Both the position numbers and the translations under genes were made by a program. A DNA stretch of 64,000 nt from Streptomyces achromogenes (lineage in GTDB: Bacteria > Actinomycetota > Actinomycetes > Streptomycetales > Streptomycetaceae). Numbering within the stretch: position 1 is the first letter of the stretch; each line of letters starts with the position of its first letter. The notes under the pieces were generated by a model. That model saw nothing but the letters and a program-made list of their open reading frames with translations, was not told the origin of the DNA and searched no databases. The DNA is taken from NCBI RefSeq assembly GCF_030816715.1, contig NZ_JAUSYH010000001.1, positions 2,542,001-2,606,000 on the forward strand. The letters are read 5' to 3'. Below, piece by piece: positions 8,852 through 16,721 of this stretch.

Positions 8852-8891
8852 GGGCGGGGGCGCGGTTCGTCGCCGGCCCCGCGCCCCGCCC
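8852..8891. terminator. GC-rich bidirectional terminator
   Basis: The arms GGGCGGGGGCGCGG (8852-8865) and CCGCGCCCCGCCC (8879-8891) pair with one bulged G. The hairpin sits between convergent gene ends. Confidence 0.7.
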
Positions 8892-8894
8892 GGG

Positions 8895-10145
8895 TCACAC
8901 CGCCGCGGGACTCAGTCGCGCGGTCTCCGCTCGCGTCTTCTGCTTGCCGCCCGTCAGCGCGCTGCCCTTGGTCCACTTGGCCCAGTCCAGGTTCCAGTCG
9001 CCGAAGCCGTTGCCGAACGTCTCCATGGTGTCGCCGTTGCTGTTGACGACCTGGACGACGTCGCCCTGGCGGATGTTGTCGAAGAACCACTCGGCGTTGG
9101 CGGTGCTCATGCCGGTGCAGCCGTGACTGACGTTGGCGTAGCCCTGGGAGCCCACGGACCAGGGGGCGGCGTGGACGTACTCGCCGCTCCAGGTGACCCG
9201 GGTGGCGTAGTAGACGGGCAGGTCGTACGAGTCCGCGGAGCCCTCGGCGATGCCGACGGTGGTCCCGCGCATACGTACGTAGTACTCCTTGCCCAGGACG
9301 ACCTTGACGCCGTTGCGGGTGTCGAAGCCGGGCTTGCCGGTGGTGACGGGGATCTGTTTGATCTCCTGGTTGTTCCTGGAGACTTTCATGGAGTGCGTCG
9401 CCGCGTCCGTCACGGCGATGACCCGGTCGCCGGTGGTGAGTTTGAGCTCCTTCACGGGGCCGCCCCACAGCCGGTCGCTGATCTTGATGCCGTCCAGATT
9501 GCTGTGGGCGCGGACGGTGGCGTGGGCGGGCCAGTACTCCTTGGGGCGGTAGTGGAGCTCCTTGTCGTCCACCCAGTGCCAGGCGCCCTGCGCGAAGGGT
9601 GTGGAGTCGACCTTCAGCCCCCGTTCCACGACGGCCCGCTGGGCGGGGTCCTTGACCGGCTGGCCGAGTTTGGCGACGACGGGCTGGCCGACGCCGTACT
9701 CGCCCGCCTCGGGGCCGAACTCCACCGCCAGGCGCTTCTTGACGGTGGGCTTGCCGGTGTCGAAGGAGAGGACCCGGCGGCCGGGCGCCCCGTCGTCGTC
9801 CTCGGTGCTCACCCGGACCGTGTAGTGGGCGCCGGCGGCCAGGGGTTCGGTGCTGCGCCAGCGGTCGCCGTCGGCGGAGAGCCGGCCCGCGACGTAGCGG
9901 CCCGTGGAGTCGACGGCGGTGACGTCCGTGATGCGGTCGTCGTCGGCGGTCACCTCGATGGGCTTGTCCGGGTCGGCCTTCTTCCCGTCGCCGTCGGGGG
10001 CGTTGAAGGAGATCTGGTCCGTCGCGTCGTAGGGGCGCGCGGAGAGCGGGTTGCCGTCGGAGCCGCAGGCGCTTGCGACCGCGCCCAGGGCGATCACCAG
10101 CAGGGTGCAGCCGACGACGGTGCGGGGGCGGGGTTGGTGGCTCAT
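8895..10145 (-). CDS. Lipoprotein L,D-transpeptidase (YkuD) with Ig-like domains
   Basis: This 416-residue enzyme starts with a signal peptide ending in the lipobox VASAC (Cys27), so it should be a membrane-anchored exported lipoprotein. Two Ig-like modules (about residues 45-250) precede the catalytic YkuD domain, which has the SHGCTGMS motif with His341 and Cys343. L,D-transpeptidases form 3-3 cross-links in peptidoglycan. The arrangement matches the mycobacterial Ldt type. It lies between the two respiratory operons, separated from ctaF by a terminator, so co-transcription with cta is unlikely. Confidence 0.93.
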   Translation of the reverse strand: MSHQPRPRTVVGCTLLVIALGAVASACGSDGNPLSARPYDATDQISFNAPDGDGKKADPDKPIEVTADDDRITDVTAVDSTGRYVAGRLSADGDRWRSTEPLAAGAHYTVRVSTEDDDGAPGRRVLSFDTGKPTVKKRLAVEFGPEAGEYGVGQPVVAKLGQPVKDPAQRAVVERGLKVDSTPFAQGAWHWVDDKELHYRPKEYWPAHATVRAHSNLDGIKISDRLWGGPVKELKLTTGDRVIAVTDAATHSMKVSRNNQEIKQIPVTTGKPGFDTRNGVKVVLGKEYYVRMRGTTVGIAEGSADSYDLPVYYATRVTWSGEYVHAAPWSVGSQGYANVSHGCTGMSTANAEWFFDNIRQGDVVQVVNSNGDTMETFGNGFGDWNLDWAKWTKGSALTGGKQKTRAETARLSPAAV

Positions 10146-10219
10146 GACTTCACGCTAGGGAGCCGCCCCGGCGGCGGCGCGCCGAGTGACCCGGACGGAG
10201 CACGCCCGCTACGGCAAAA

Positions 10220-10261
10220 GCGTGAGCCCGGACCCTCCTGACGGAGTGTCCGGGCTCACGC
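10220..10261 (-). terminator. Terminator of ctaCDF operon
   Basis: Perfect 14-bp arms (GCGTGAGCCCGGAC and its complement) enclose a 14-nt loop, 16 bp past the ctaF stop. Confidence 0.85.
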
Positions 10262-10276
10262 CGCGTTCAGCGCGTG

Positions 10277-10675
10277 TTACTGGGTGCGGTTCTCACCGCG
10301 GTAGTACTCGAAGACCCAGCCCCACAGACCGATCATGATCATCGGGACGGAGAAGTAGAGCAGCCACCAGCCGACCGCGACACCGAGGAAGGCCAGGGCG
10401 CCGCCGACGGCGAGCGACAGCGGCTGCCAGCTGTGCGGGCTGAAGAAGCCCAGCTCGCCGGCGTCGTCCGCGACGTCCGCCTCCTTGTTGTCCTGCGCGC
10501 CCGCGTCGACCCGTCGGGCGGTGAAGCCCAGGTAGAAGCCGATCATGATGCACAGGCCGAAGGCCAGGAAGAGCGCCGTGGTACCGGCCGGCTCCTTCGA
10601 CCACACGCCATAGACGACCGCCATGGCGAGGACGAAGACGCTCAGCCAGACGAACATCTTGCCCTGGATCTTCAC
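10277..10675 (-). CDS. ctaF: Cytochrome c oxidase subunit IV (actinobacterial) CtaF
   Basis: This 132-residue subunit has four hydrophobic segments, beginning [19 protein letters not shown] and ending in the conserved tail [15 protein letters not shown]. Its GTG start at 10675 overlaps the ctaD stop (GTGA). CtaF is the actinobacteria-specific fourth subunit of the aa3 oxidase. The long open frame that continues upstream is only a shadow of ctaD. Confidence 0.95.
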   Translation of the reverse strand: MKIQGKMFVWLSVFVLAMAVVYGVWSKEPAGTTALFLAFGLCIMIGFYLGFTARRVDAGAQDNKEADVADDAGELGFFSPHSWQPLSLAVGGALAFLGVAVGWWLLYFSVPMIMIGLWGWVFEYYRGENRTQ

Positions 10676-12408
10676 TTGCCGGCCTCCTTGCTGCCCGCGA
10701 TGGCGCCGGCACCGTGACCGGCGTGCTCGAGCTGCTCGAGCGCGGCGATCTCCGGGTGGTGCAGGTCGAACGCCGGGGATTCGCTGCGGATCCGCGGCAG
10801 GGTGAGGAAGTTGTGGCGCGGCGGCGGGCAGGAGGTGGCCCACTCCAGGGAGCGGCCGTAGCCCCACGGGTCGTCGACGCCGACCGGCTTGCCGTACTTG
10901 GCGGTCTTCCACACGTTGTAGAAGAACGGCAGCACGGACAGACCGAGGACGAACGAGCTGATCGTCGAGATCGTGTTCAGGGCGGTGAACCCGTCGGCCG
11001 CGAGGTAGTCCGCGTAACGACGCGGCATGCCCTCGGCGCCCAGCCAGTGCTGGACCAGGAAGGTGCCGTGGAAGCCGATGAACAGCGTCCAGAACGTGAT
11101 CTTGCCGAGCCGCTCGTCGAGCATCTTGCCCGTCATCTTCGGCCACCAGAAGTGGAAGCCGGAGAACATCGCGAAGACGACCGTGCCGAAGACGACGTAG
11201 TGGAAGTGCGCCACCACGAAGTACGAGTCGGAGACGTGGAAGTCCATCGGCGGCGAGGCCAGGATGACGCCGGTCAGACCACCGAAGGTGAAGGTGATGA
11301 GGAAGCCCGTCGCCCACAGCATCGGCGTCTCGAAGGACAGCGAGCCCTTCCACATCGTTCCGATCCAGTTGAAGAACTTCACGCCGGTCGGGACGGCGAT
11401 GAGGAACGTCATGAAGGAGAAGAACGGAAGCAGCACGCCGCCGGTGACGTACATGTGGTGCGCCCACACCGTCACGGAGAGGCCCGCGATCGAGATCGTC
11501 GCGGCGATCAGGCCCATGTAGCCGAACATCGGCTTGCGGGAGAAGACCGGGATGACCTCGGAGATGATGCCGAAGAACGGCAGGGCGATGATGTACACCT
11601 CTGGATGGCCGAAGAACCAGAAGAGGTGCTGCCACAGCAACGCGCCGCCGTTGGCCGCGTCGAAGACATGTGCCCCGAATTTCCGATCCGCCTCCAGCGC
11701 AAACAGCGCGGCGGCGAGGACGGGGAAGGCCAGCAGGACCAGGACCGCGGTCAGCAGCACGTTCCAGGTGAAGATCGGCATGCGGAACATCGTCATGCCG
11801 GGTGCGCGCATGCAGATGATCGTGGTGATGAAGTTGACCGCGCCGAGGATGGTGCCGAAGCCGGAGAAGGCCAGACCCATGATCCACAGGTCGGCGCCGA
11901 TGCCCGGCGAGCGGACCGCGTCCGACAGCGGGGAGTAGGCGAACCAGCCGAAGTCGGCCGCACCCTGCGGGGTGAGGAAGCCGCCCACGGCGATGGTCGA
12001 GCCGAACAGGTAGAGCCAGTAGGCGAACATGTTCAGCCGCGGGAACGCCACGTCGGGCGCGCCGATCTGCAGCGGCATGATCCAGTTCGTGAAGCCGGCG
12101 AACAGCGGCGTCGCGAACATCAGCAGCATGATCGTGCCGTGCATCGTGAACGCCTGGTTGAACTGTTCGTTCGACATGATCTGCAGGCCCGGTCGGGCGA
12201 GCTCGGCGCGCATGAGAAGCGCCATGACGCCGCCGATGCAGAAGAACGCGAACGACGTGACCAGGTACAAGGTACCGATGGTCTTGTGGTCGGTGGTCGT
12301 CAGCCACTTCACCACGACGTTGCCGGGCTGCCGGCGCCTGACCGGCAGCTCGTTCTCGTACGAGTCCTCAGCTGCGGAGGCACCCTGGGGTTCGTTGAGG
12401 ATGCTCAC
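10672..12408 (-). CDS. ctaD: Cytochrome c oxidase subunit I CtaD
   Basis: This 578-residue heme-copper oxidase core has about twelve helices. It carries the CuB/tyrosine motif HPEVYI, the low-spin and high-spin heme histidines, and a conserved [14 protein letters not shown]-terminus. It reduces oxygen to water and pumps protons. The start is GTG at 12408, overlapping the ctaC stop by 4 bp (GTGA). ctaC-ctaD-ctaF therefore form a tight unit with all junctions overlapping. The length equals the family norm for Streptomyces. Confidence 0.97.
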   Translation of the reverse strand: MSILNEPQGASAAEDSYENELPVRRRQPGNVVVKWLTTTDHKTIGTLYLVTSFAFFCIGGVMALLMRAELARPGLQIMSNEQFNQAFTMHGTIMLLMFATPLFAGFTNWIMPLQIGAPDVAFPRLNMFAYWLYLFGSTIAVGGFLTPQGAADFGWFAYSPLSDAVRSPGIGADLWIMGLAFSGFGTILGAVNFITTIICMRAPGMTMFRMPIFTWNVLLTAVLVLLAFPVLAAALFALEADRKFGAHVFDAANGGALLWQHLFWFFGHPEVYIIALPFFGIISEVIPVFSRKPMFGYMGLIAATISIAGLSVTVWAHHMYVTGGVLLPFFSFMTFLIAVPTGVKFFNWIGTMWKGSLSFETPMLWATGFLITFTFGGLTGVILASPPMDFHVSDSYFVVAHFHYVVFGTVVFAMFSGFHFWWPKMTGKMLDERLGKITFWTLFIGFHGTFLVQHWLGAEGMPRRYADYLAADGFTALNTISTISSFVLGLSVLPFFYNVWKTAKYGKPVGVDDPWGYGRSLEWATSCPPPRHNFLTLPRIRSESPAFDLHHPEIAALEQLEHAGHGAGAIAGSKEAGK

Positions 12409-13364
12409 AGGACGTTCGACTCCCGGTTCTTCTCGGGGCTCGTTTGCTCGATGCCGGCCGGAACGTAACCGGTCTGCCCGTTCTTGGCGATGTCCTTCAG
12501 GTGCTGCTCGTAGCGCTCCGGAGAGACGACCTTCACGTTGAAGAGCATCCGGGAGTGGTCGACGCCGCACAGCTCGGCACACTTGCCCATGAAGGTGCCC
12601 TCGCGGTTGGGGGTCACCTGGAAGGAGTTGGTGTGGCCCGGGATGACGTCCTGCTTCATCAGGAACGGCACCACCCAGAAGGAGTGGATGACGTCCCGCG
12701 AGGTGAGGACGAAACGGACCGTCTTGCCCTTGGGGAGCCAGAGGGTCGGACCCGGGTTGTGGGTCTGCGGGTTCCGCTCACCGGGGGTGCCGCAGGTGTA
12801 GACGCCGCCCGCGTCGGCCGGGAAGTCCTTCTTGTACCGGTCCGGGATCGCGGCCAGCTTCTTGTCGGTCTTCGCGTCCCCGTTGGAACCGTCGACGTTC
12901 TCGATGTAGTTGAAGCACCAGCTCCACTGGAAGCCGACCACGTTGACCGTGACGTCGGGCTTCTTGTCGAGGCTCAGCAGCTTCGACTCGTCACGGGCCG
13001 TGAAGTAGAACAGCACCGAGACGATGATGATGGGGACGACCGTGTACAGCGCCTCGATGGGCATGTTGTACCTGGTCTGTGGAGGAACTTCGACCTTTGT
13101 GCGGCTGCGCCGGTGGAAGAAAGCACTCCACAGGATCAGGCCCCACACCAGCACGCCGGTGGCCAGCGCGGCAGCCCAGGAGCCCTGCCACAGGGAGAGG
13201 ATCCGCGGAGCCTCTTCTGTGACCGGGGTGGGCATACCAAGGCGGGGGAAGTCCTTGTATGTGCAACCGGTGGCGGTCGCCAGGACCAGGCCCGCGGTCA
13301 TTGCCTGCAGCAGCTTCCGCCGCATCGGGCGCCGCGGCGAGCGGTCGGAGCCGTTGGGACTCAC
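12405..13364 (-). CDS. ctaC: Cytochrome c oxidase subunit II CtaC (lipoprotein)
   Basis: This 319-residue subunit II has a signal peptide ending ATATGC (lipobox Cys) and two membrane helices (about residues 60-80 and 105-125). The cupredoxin domain has the CuA ligands in [12 protein letters not shown] plus an upstream His. It is the electron entry point of the aa3 oxidase. The GTG start at 13364 gives [10 protein letters not shown] with GGGAAGG upstream; a start at 13472 would add an implausible basic extension. A spaced GGGTTTGG/CCAAACCC inverted repeat (13448-13476) lies in the promoter region. Confidence 0.95.
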   Translation of the reverse strand: MSPNGSDRSPRRPMRRKLLQAMTAGLVLATATGCTYKDFPRLGMPTPVTEEAPRILSLWQGSWAAALATGVLVWGLILWSAFFHRRSRTKVEVPPQTRYNMPIEALYTVVPIIIVSVLFYFTARDESKLLSLDKKPDVTVNVVGFQWSWCFNYIENVDGSNGDAKTDKKLAAIPDRYKKDFPADAGGVYTCGTPGERNPQTHNPGPTLWLPKGKTVRFVLTSRDVIHSFWVVPFLMKQDVIPGHTNSFQVTPNREGTFMGKCAELCGVDHSRMLFNVKVVSPERYEQHLKDIAKNGQTGYVPAGIEQTSPEKNRESNVL

Positions 13365-13701
13365 GTAGCGCCTTCCCGAGAGTCTCGCCCGCGCGGTTGG
13401 CTGCGGCCTGCCTTCTCGCTGGTCGGTCGCCGCCCTGCGTCGGGCAGGGGTTTGGATGTTTATGCGGACCAAACCCTAGCCGACGCCCTCCAGGGGGTCG
13501 CGGGGAGGGTGGCATACGCGCCGCCGGTCACCCCGAAGGGGTGGGAGGGGCGCCTGATAGCGCCCCATAGCTCGTCAATGCGGCTTGTACGACGGCTGCG
13601 GCCCGGCTGTGCCCCGCTCGCGCCCGCGCGTCGGAGCCGGCGTACCGGAACGGTCCCGCTCCTCCGGCATGGCACTCTCACCGGCGCTTTACCGTTGGGG
13701 C
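13365..13701. other. Divergent intergenic region ctaC / cysteine desulfurase
   Basis: This 337-bp region carries both promoters. It holds the inverted repeat at 13448-13476 and a relatively AT-rich core (ATGTTTATGCGG). No gene was seen in it. Confidence 0.6.
13448..13476. promoter_or_regulatory. Candidate operator upstream of ctaC
   Basis: Perfect 8-bp arms GGGTTTGG (13448-13455) and CCAAACCC (13469-13476) are separated by 13 bp, 84 bp upstream of the ctaC start. The binding factor is unknown. Confidence 0.45.
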
Positions 13702-15111
13702 GTGGCCTACTTCGATGCTGCTTCCGCCGCCCCGCTCCATCCCGTCGCCCGTCAGGCCCTGTCGGCCTCGCTCGACGAGGGCTGGGCGGATCCCGCCCGG
13801 CTGTACCGGGAGGGCCGCCGGGCCCGGATGCTGCTGGACGCGGCACGGGAGGCGGCGGCCGAGTCCGTCGGCTGCCGGCCGGACGAGCTGGTGTTCACGT
13901 CCTCCGGGACGCGGGCCGTGCACTCCGGGATCGCGGGCGCTCTGGCGGGTCGTCGGCGGGTCGGACGTCACCTGATCGTGTCAGCCGTCGAACACTCCTC
14001 GGTACTCCATTCGGCAGAGGTGTTCGAGGCGGAGGGCGGGGTGGTGACCCGGACGCCGGTGACGCGGACCGGTGCCGTCGCCGTCGAGTCGTACGCCGAC
14101 GCCCTGCGCTCCGACACCGCGCTGGCCTGTCTGCAGTCGGCCAACCACGAGGTGGGCACCGAGCAGCCGGTGGCGGCGGTGGCCGAGCTGTGCCGGGAGG
14201 CGGGGGTGCCGTTGCTGGTGGACGCCGCCCAGTCGCTGGGGTGGGCGGCCGTGGCGGGCCCCTGGTCGCTGCTGGCGGCGAGCGCGCACAAATGGGGCGG
14301 GCCCTCGGGCGTCGGGCTGCTCGTCGTGCGCAAGGGCGTCCGGTTCGCTCCGCAAGGGCCCCTGGACGAGCGGGAGTCGGGGCGGGCGGCAGGGTTCGAG
14401 AACCTTCCGGCGATCGTGGCCGCGGCGGCCTCGCTGCGCGCGGTGCGGGCTCAGGCGGCGGCCGAGGCGGACCGGCTGCGAGAGCTGACGGCGCGGATCC
14501 GCGCGCGGGTGCCGGCCGTCGTCCCGGAGGTGGAGGTCGTCGGGGACGCGGAGCGGCGGCTGCCCGGGATCGTCACCTTCTCCTGTCTGTACGTGGACGG
14601 GGAGGCGCTGCTGCACGAGCTGGACCGGGAGGGCTTCTCGGTCTCGTCCGGGTCGTCCTGCACCAGCAGCACGCTGACGCCCAGCCATGTGCTGCGGGCC
14701 ATGGGGGTGCTGAGTGAGGGAAATGTGCGGGTCTCGTTGCCGGCGGGAACGGCCCCGGACGAGGTGGAGCGGTTCCTCGACGTGCTGCCGGGGGCCGTGG
14801 CCGCGGTACGGGAGAAGCTCGGCGCGCCCCTGCCCGGGCCGGCGGATCCGCGGGAGATCCCGCCCGCCGGGGACGCGCCGGCGGTGGACGCGCTCGTGGT
14901 GGACGCGCTGGGCAGGCGGTGCCCGATCCCGGTCATCGAGCTGGCGAAGGTCATCGGGGAAGTGCCGGTGGGCGGCACGGTGCGGGTGCTGTCCGACGAC
15001 GAGGCGGCCCGGCTCGACATCCCCGCGTGGTGCGAGATGCGGGGGCAGGAGTACGCCGGTGAGGAGCCGGCGGACCGAGGCTCTGCCTACGTGGTCCGCC
15101 GGCTGTCCTGA
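13702..15111 (+). CDS. Cysteine desulfurase fused to a C-terminal TusA/SirA domain
   Basis: This 469-residue protein has two parts. Residues 1-375 are a NifS/IscS-type desulfurase with PLP Lys197 (ASAHKWGG), LVDAAQ at 172-177 and the persulfide Cys320 in SSGSSCTSS. After a Pro-rich linker, residues about 393-469 form a TusA-like sulfur carrier with the signature Cys407 in RRCPIP. The enzyme can therefore take sulfur from cysteine and pass it to its own carrier domain. The likely end uses are tRNA thiolation, molybdopterin or other thio-cofactors. The GTG start at 13702 fits the family N-terminus (AYFDAASAAP), although its ribosome site is weak; ATG 13669 is an alternative. Confidence 0.92.
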   Translation: MAYFDAASAAPLHPVARQALSASLDEGWADPARLYREGRRARMLLDAAREAAAESVGCRPDELVFTSSGTRAVHSGIAGALAGRRRVGRHLIVSAVEHSSVLHSAEVFEAEGGVVTRTPVTRTGAVAVESYADALRSDTALACLQSANHEVGTEQPVAAVAELCREAGVPLLVDAAQSLGWAAVAGPWSLLAASAHKWGGPSGVGLLVVRKGVRFAPQGPLDERESGRAAGFENLPAIVAAAASLRAVRAQAAAEADRLRELTARIRARVPAVVPEVEVVGDAERRLPGIVTFSCLYVDGEALLHELDREGFSVSSGSSCTSSTLTPSHVLRAMGVLSEGNVRVSLPAGTAPDEVERFLDVLPGAVAAVREKLGAPLPGPADPREIPPAGDAPAVDALVVDALGRRCPIPVIELAKVIGEVPVGGTVRVLSDDEAARLDIPAWCEMRGQEYAGEEPADRGSAYVVRRLS

Positions 15112-15121
15112 GCCGGGCCAG

Positions 15122-15240
15122 GTCCGAGTCGGGCCGGGGTCCGGTGCCTGGGCCTGAGTCGGGCCAGGTCCGGTGCCTGGGCCTGAGTCGAGCCGGGGTC
15201 CGGTGCCTGGGCCTGAGTCGAGCCGGGGTCCGGTGCCTGT
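15122..15240. repeat. About four tandem copies of a 30-bp unit
   Basis: A unit with the core GCCTGAGTCGAGCCGGGG is repeated with few changes, filling the gap between two convergent gene ends. One copy is 29 bp. There are no spacers, so it is not a CRISPR array. It may be slippage-generated and may assist termination. Confidence 0.8.
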
Positions 15241-15241
15241 G

Positions 15242-16216
15242 TCAGGCCAGGTGCTTGCGGACCTCGGCGCCCGCCTCGTCGCCGTAGGCCTTGGTGAAGC
15301 GCTCCATGAAGTGGGCGCGGCGCAACTGGTACTCCTGGGTGCCGACCGTCTCGATCACCAGGGTGGCGAGCATGCAGCCGATCTGGGCGGCGCGCTCATG
15401 GGAGACGCCCCAGGCGAGGCCGGAGAGGAAACCGGCGCGGAACGCGTCGCCGACGCCGGTGGGGTCGACCTTGGCCTCCTCCTCCGGGCAGCCGACCTCG
15501 ATCGGGTCCTCGCCGGCCCGCTCGATGCGGACGCCGCGCGCGCCGAGGGTGGTCACGCGGTGGCCGACCTTGGCCAGGATCTCGGCGTCCGACCAGCCCG
15601 TCTTCGACTCGATGAGGCCCTTCTCGTACTCGTTGGAGAAGAGGTACGAGGCGTCCTCCAGCAGTATCCGGATCTCGTCGCCGTTCATACGGGCGATCTG
15701 CTGGGAGAAGTCGGCGGCGAAGGGGATCGCGCGGGACCGGCACTCCTCGGTGTGCCGGAGCATGGCCTCCGGGTCGTCGGCGCCGATCAGGACCAGGTCG
15801 AGGCTGCCCACGCGGTCGGCGACGGTCTTCAGCTCGATCAGCCGGGCCTCGCTCATCGCGCCCGTGTAGAACGAGCCGATCTGGTTGTGGTCGGCGTCGG
15901 TGGTGCACACGAAGCGGGCGGTGTGCAGGGTCTCCGAGATGCGGACCGAGGCGGTGTCGACGCCGTGCCGGTCGAGCCAGGCCCGGTACTCGTCGAAGTC
16001 CGCGCCCGCCGCGCCGACCAGGATCGGGCGGGTGCCGAGCTGTCCCATGCCGAAGGCGACGTTCGCGCCCACGCCGCCCCGGCGCACGTCCAGGTTGTCG
16101 ACCAGGAAGGAGAGCGAGACCGTGTGGAGACGGTCCGCCACGAGCTGATCGGCGAAGCGGCCGGGGAACGTCATGAGGTGGTCTGTCGCGATGGAGCCGG
16201 TGACTGCGATGCGCAC
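15242..16216 (-). CDS. PfkB-family carbohydrate/adenosine kinase
   Basis: This 324-residue ribokinase-fold kinase begins MRIAVTGSIATDHLM, carries RRGGVGANVAFGMGQLG in the substrate site, and has the catalytic motif DPTGVGDAFRAGF. It resembles, from memory along its whole length, the adenosine kinase AdoK of M. tuberculosis (Rv2202c), which also lies next to ctaC. Conversion of adenosine to AMP is therefore the best guess. Adenosine salvage would link it to SAM use through SAH breakdown. The GTG start has GGAGAG 8 nt upstream. Another sugar kinase activity cannot be excluded. Confidence 0.85.
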   Translation of the reverse strand: MRIAVTGSIATDHLMTFPGRFADQLVADRLHTVSLSFLVDNLDVRRGGVGANVAFGMGQLGTRPILVGAAGADFDEYRAWLDRHGVDTASVRISETLHTARFVCTTDADHNQIGSFYTGAMSEARLIELKTVADRVGSLDLVLIGADDPEAMLRHTEECRSRAIPFAADFSQQIARMNGDEIRILLEDASYLFSNEYEKGLIESKTGWSDAEILAKVGHRVTTLGARGVRIERAGEDPIEVGCPEEEAKVDPTGVGDAFRAGFLSGLAWGVSHERAAQIGCMLATLVIETVGTQEYQLRRAHFMERFTKAYGDEAGAEVRKHLA

Positions 16217-16334
16217 GGCGTGGACTCTCCTGAGGGGAGGGGGATTGACAGTTCACGCTACCCGGTCGGCTCGCGCCACTGAAGCAGCGGAAACTACCCG
16301 ATAGTAGATCTTTCTTCGCGGGCCACGGCGTGCA

Positions 16335-16340
16335 TACCGT
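16335..16340 (+). promoter_or_regulatory. -10 box of a leaderless transcript
   Basis: TACCGT ends 6 bp before the ATG of the small ORF at 16347, which has no Shine-Dalgarno sequence. This is the layout of leaderless mRNAs in actinomycetes. Confidence 0.5.
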
Positions 16341-16346
16341 TCGAGT

Positions 16347-16556
16347 ATGACGAACCTCAAGGTCCTTGCCCCCGCTCCGGCCGAACTCGACGGCGACCTC
16401 GCGTCGCTGCGCGGTGACTGCGCGCGGATGGCTCCGCACTGGGCCGCCCCGGAGAAGATCACTTCTCGCCCCGTCTCCCCGTCACTCATCCACGGCGTGG
16501 ACGTTCCCGCGACGTCGGCGCGGCTGCTGGAGGCGATGCCGGACTACGGCAACTAG
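16347..16556 (+). CDS. Small protein of unknown function
   Basis: This 69-residue protein, MTNLKVLAPAPAELDGDLAS, has no recognised domain, signal peptide or membrane helix. Support comes from strongly GC-biased third positions, its own -10-like box 6 bp before the ATG, and a terminator-like hairpin after it (16573-16596). It is divergent from the adenosine-kinase-like gene. The two Cys/His-poor halves give no functional clue. Confidence 0.6.
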   Translation: MTNLKVLAPAPAELDGDLASLRGDCARMAPHWAAPEKITSRPVSPSLIHGVDVPATSARLLEAMPDYGN

Positions 16557-16572
16557 GACCTGCCACTCGGGC

Positions 16573-16596
16573 CACTCCGGGGTGCCCTCCGGAGTG
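16573..16596 (+). terminator. Hairpin after the small ORF
   Basis: CACTCCGG and CCGGAGTG form perfect 8-bp arms with an 8-nt loop, 17 bp past the stop at 16556. Confidence 0.5.
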
Positions 16597-16721
16597 ATCC
16601 CCGATATTTCCTTCGGTACGGCGCGCGGAAGGGAACCGTGCGCTCCCCCGTCGCGTCCCACCGGCGTCCCCCGTGAAGGGGATGCGGGGTACGACAGCAG
16701 GGCAGCCGAAGGAGCGATGCG

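Noticed and set aside
15122..15240. Possible CRISPR array from regularly spaced repeats
   Set aside because: The units are directly contiguous without spacers and no cas gene is present.
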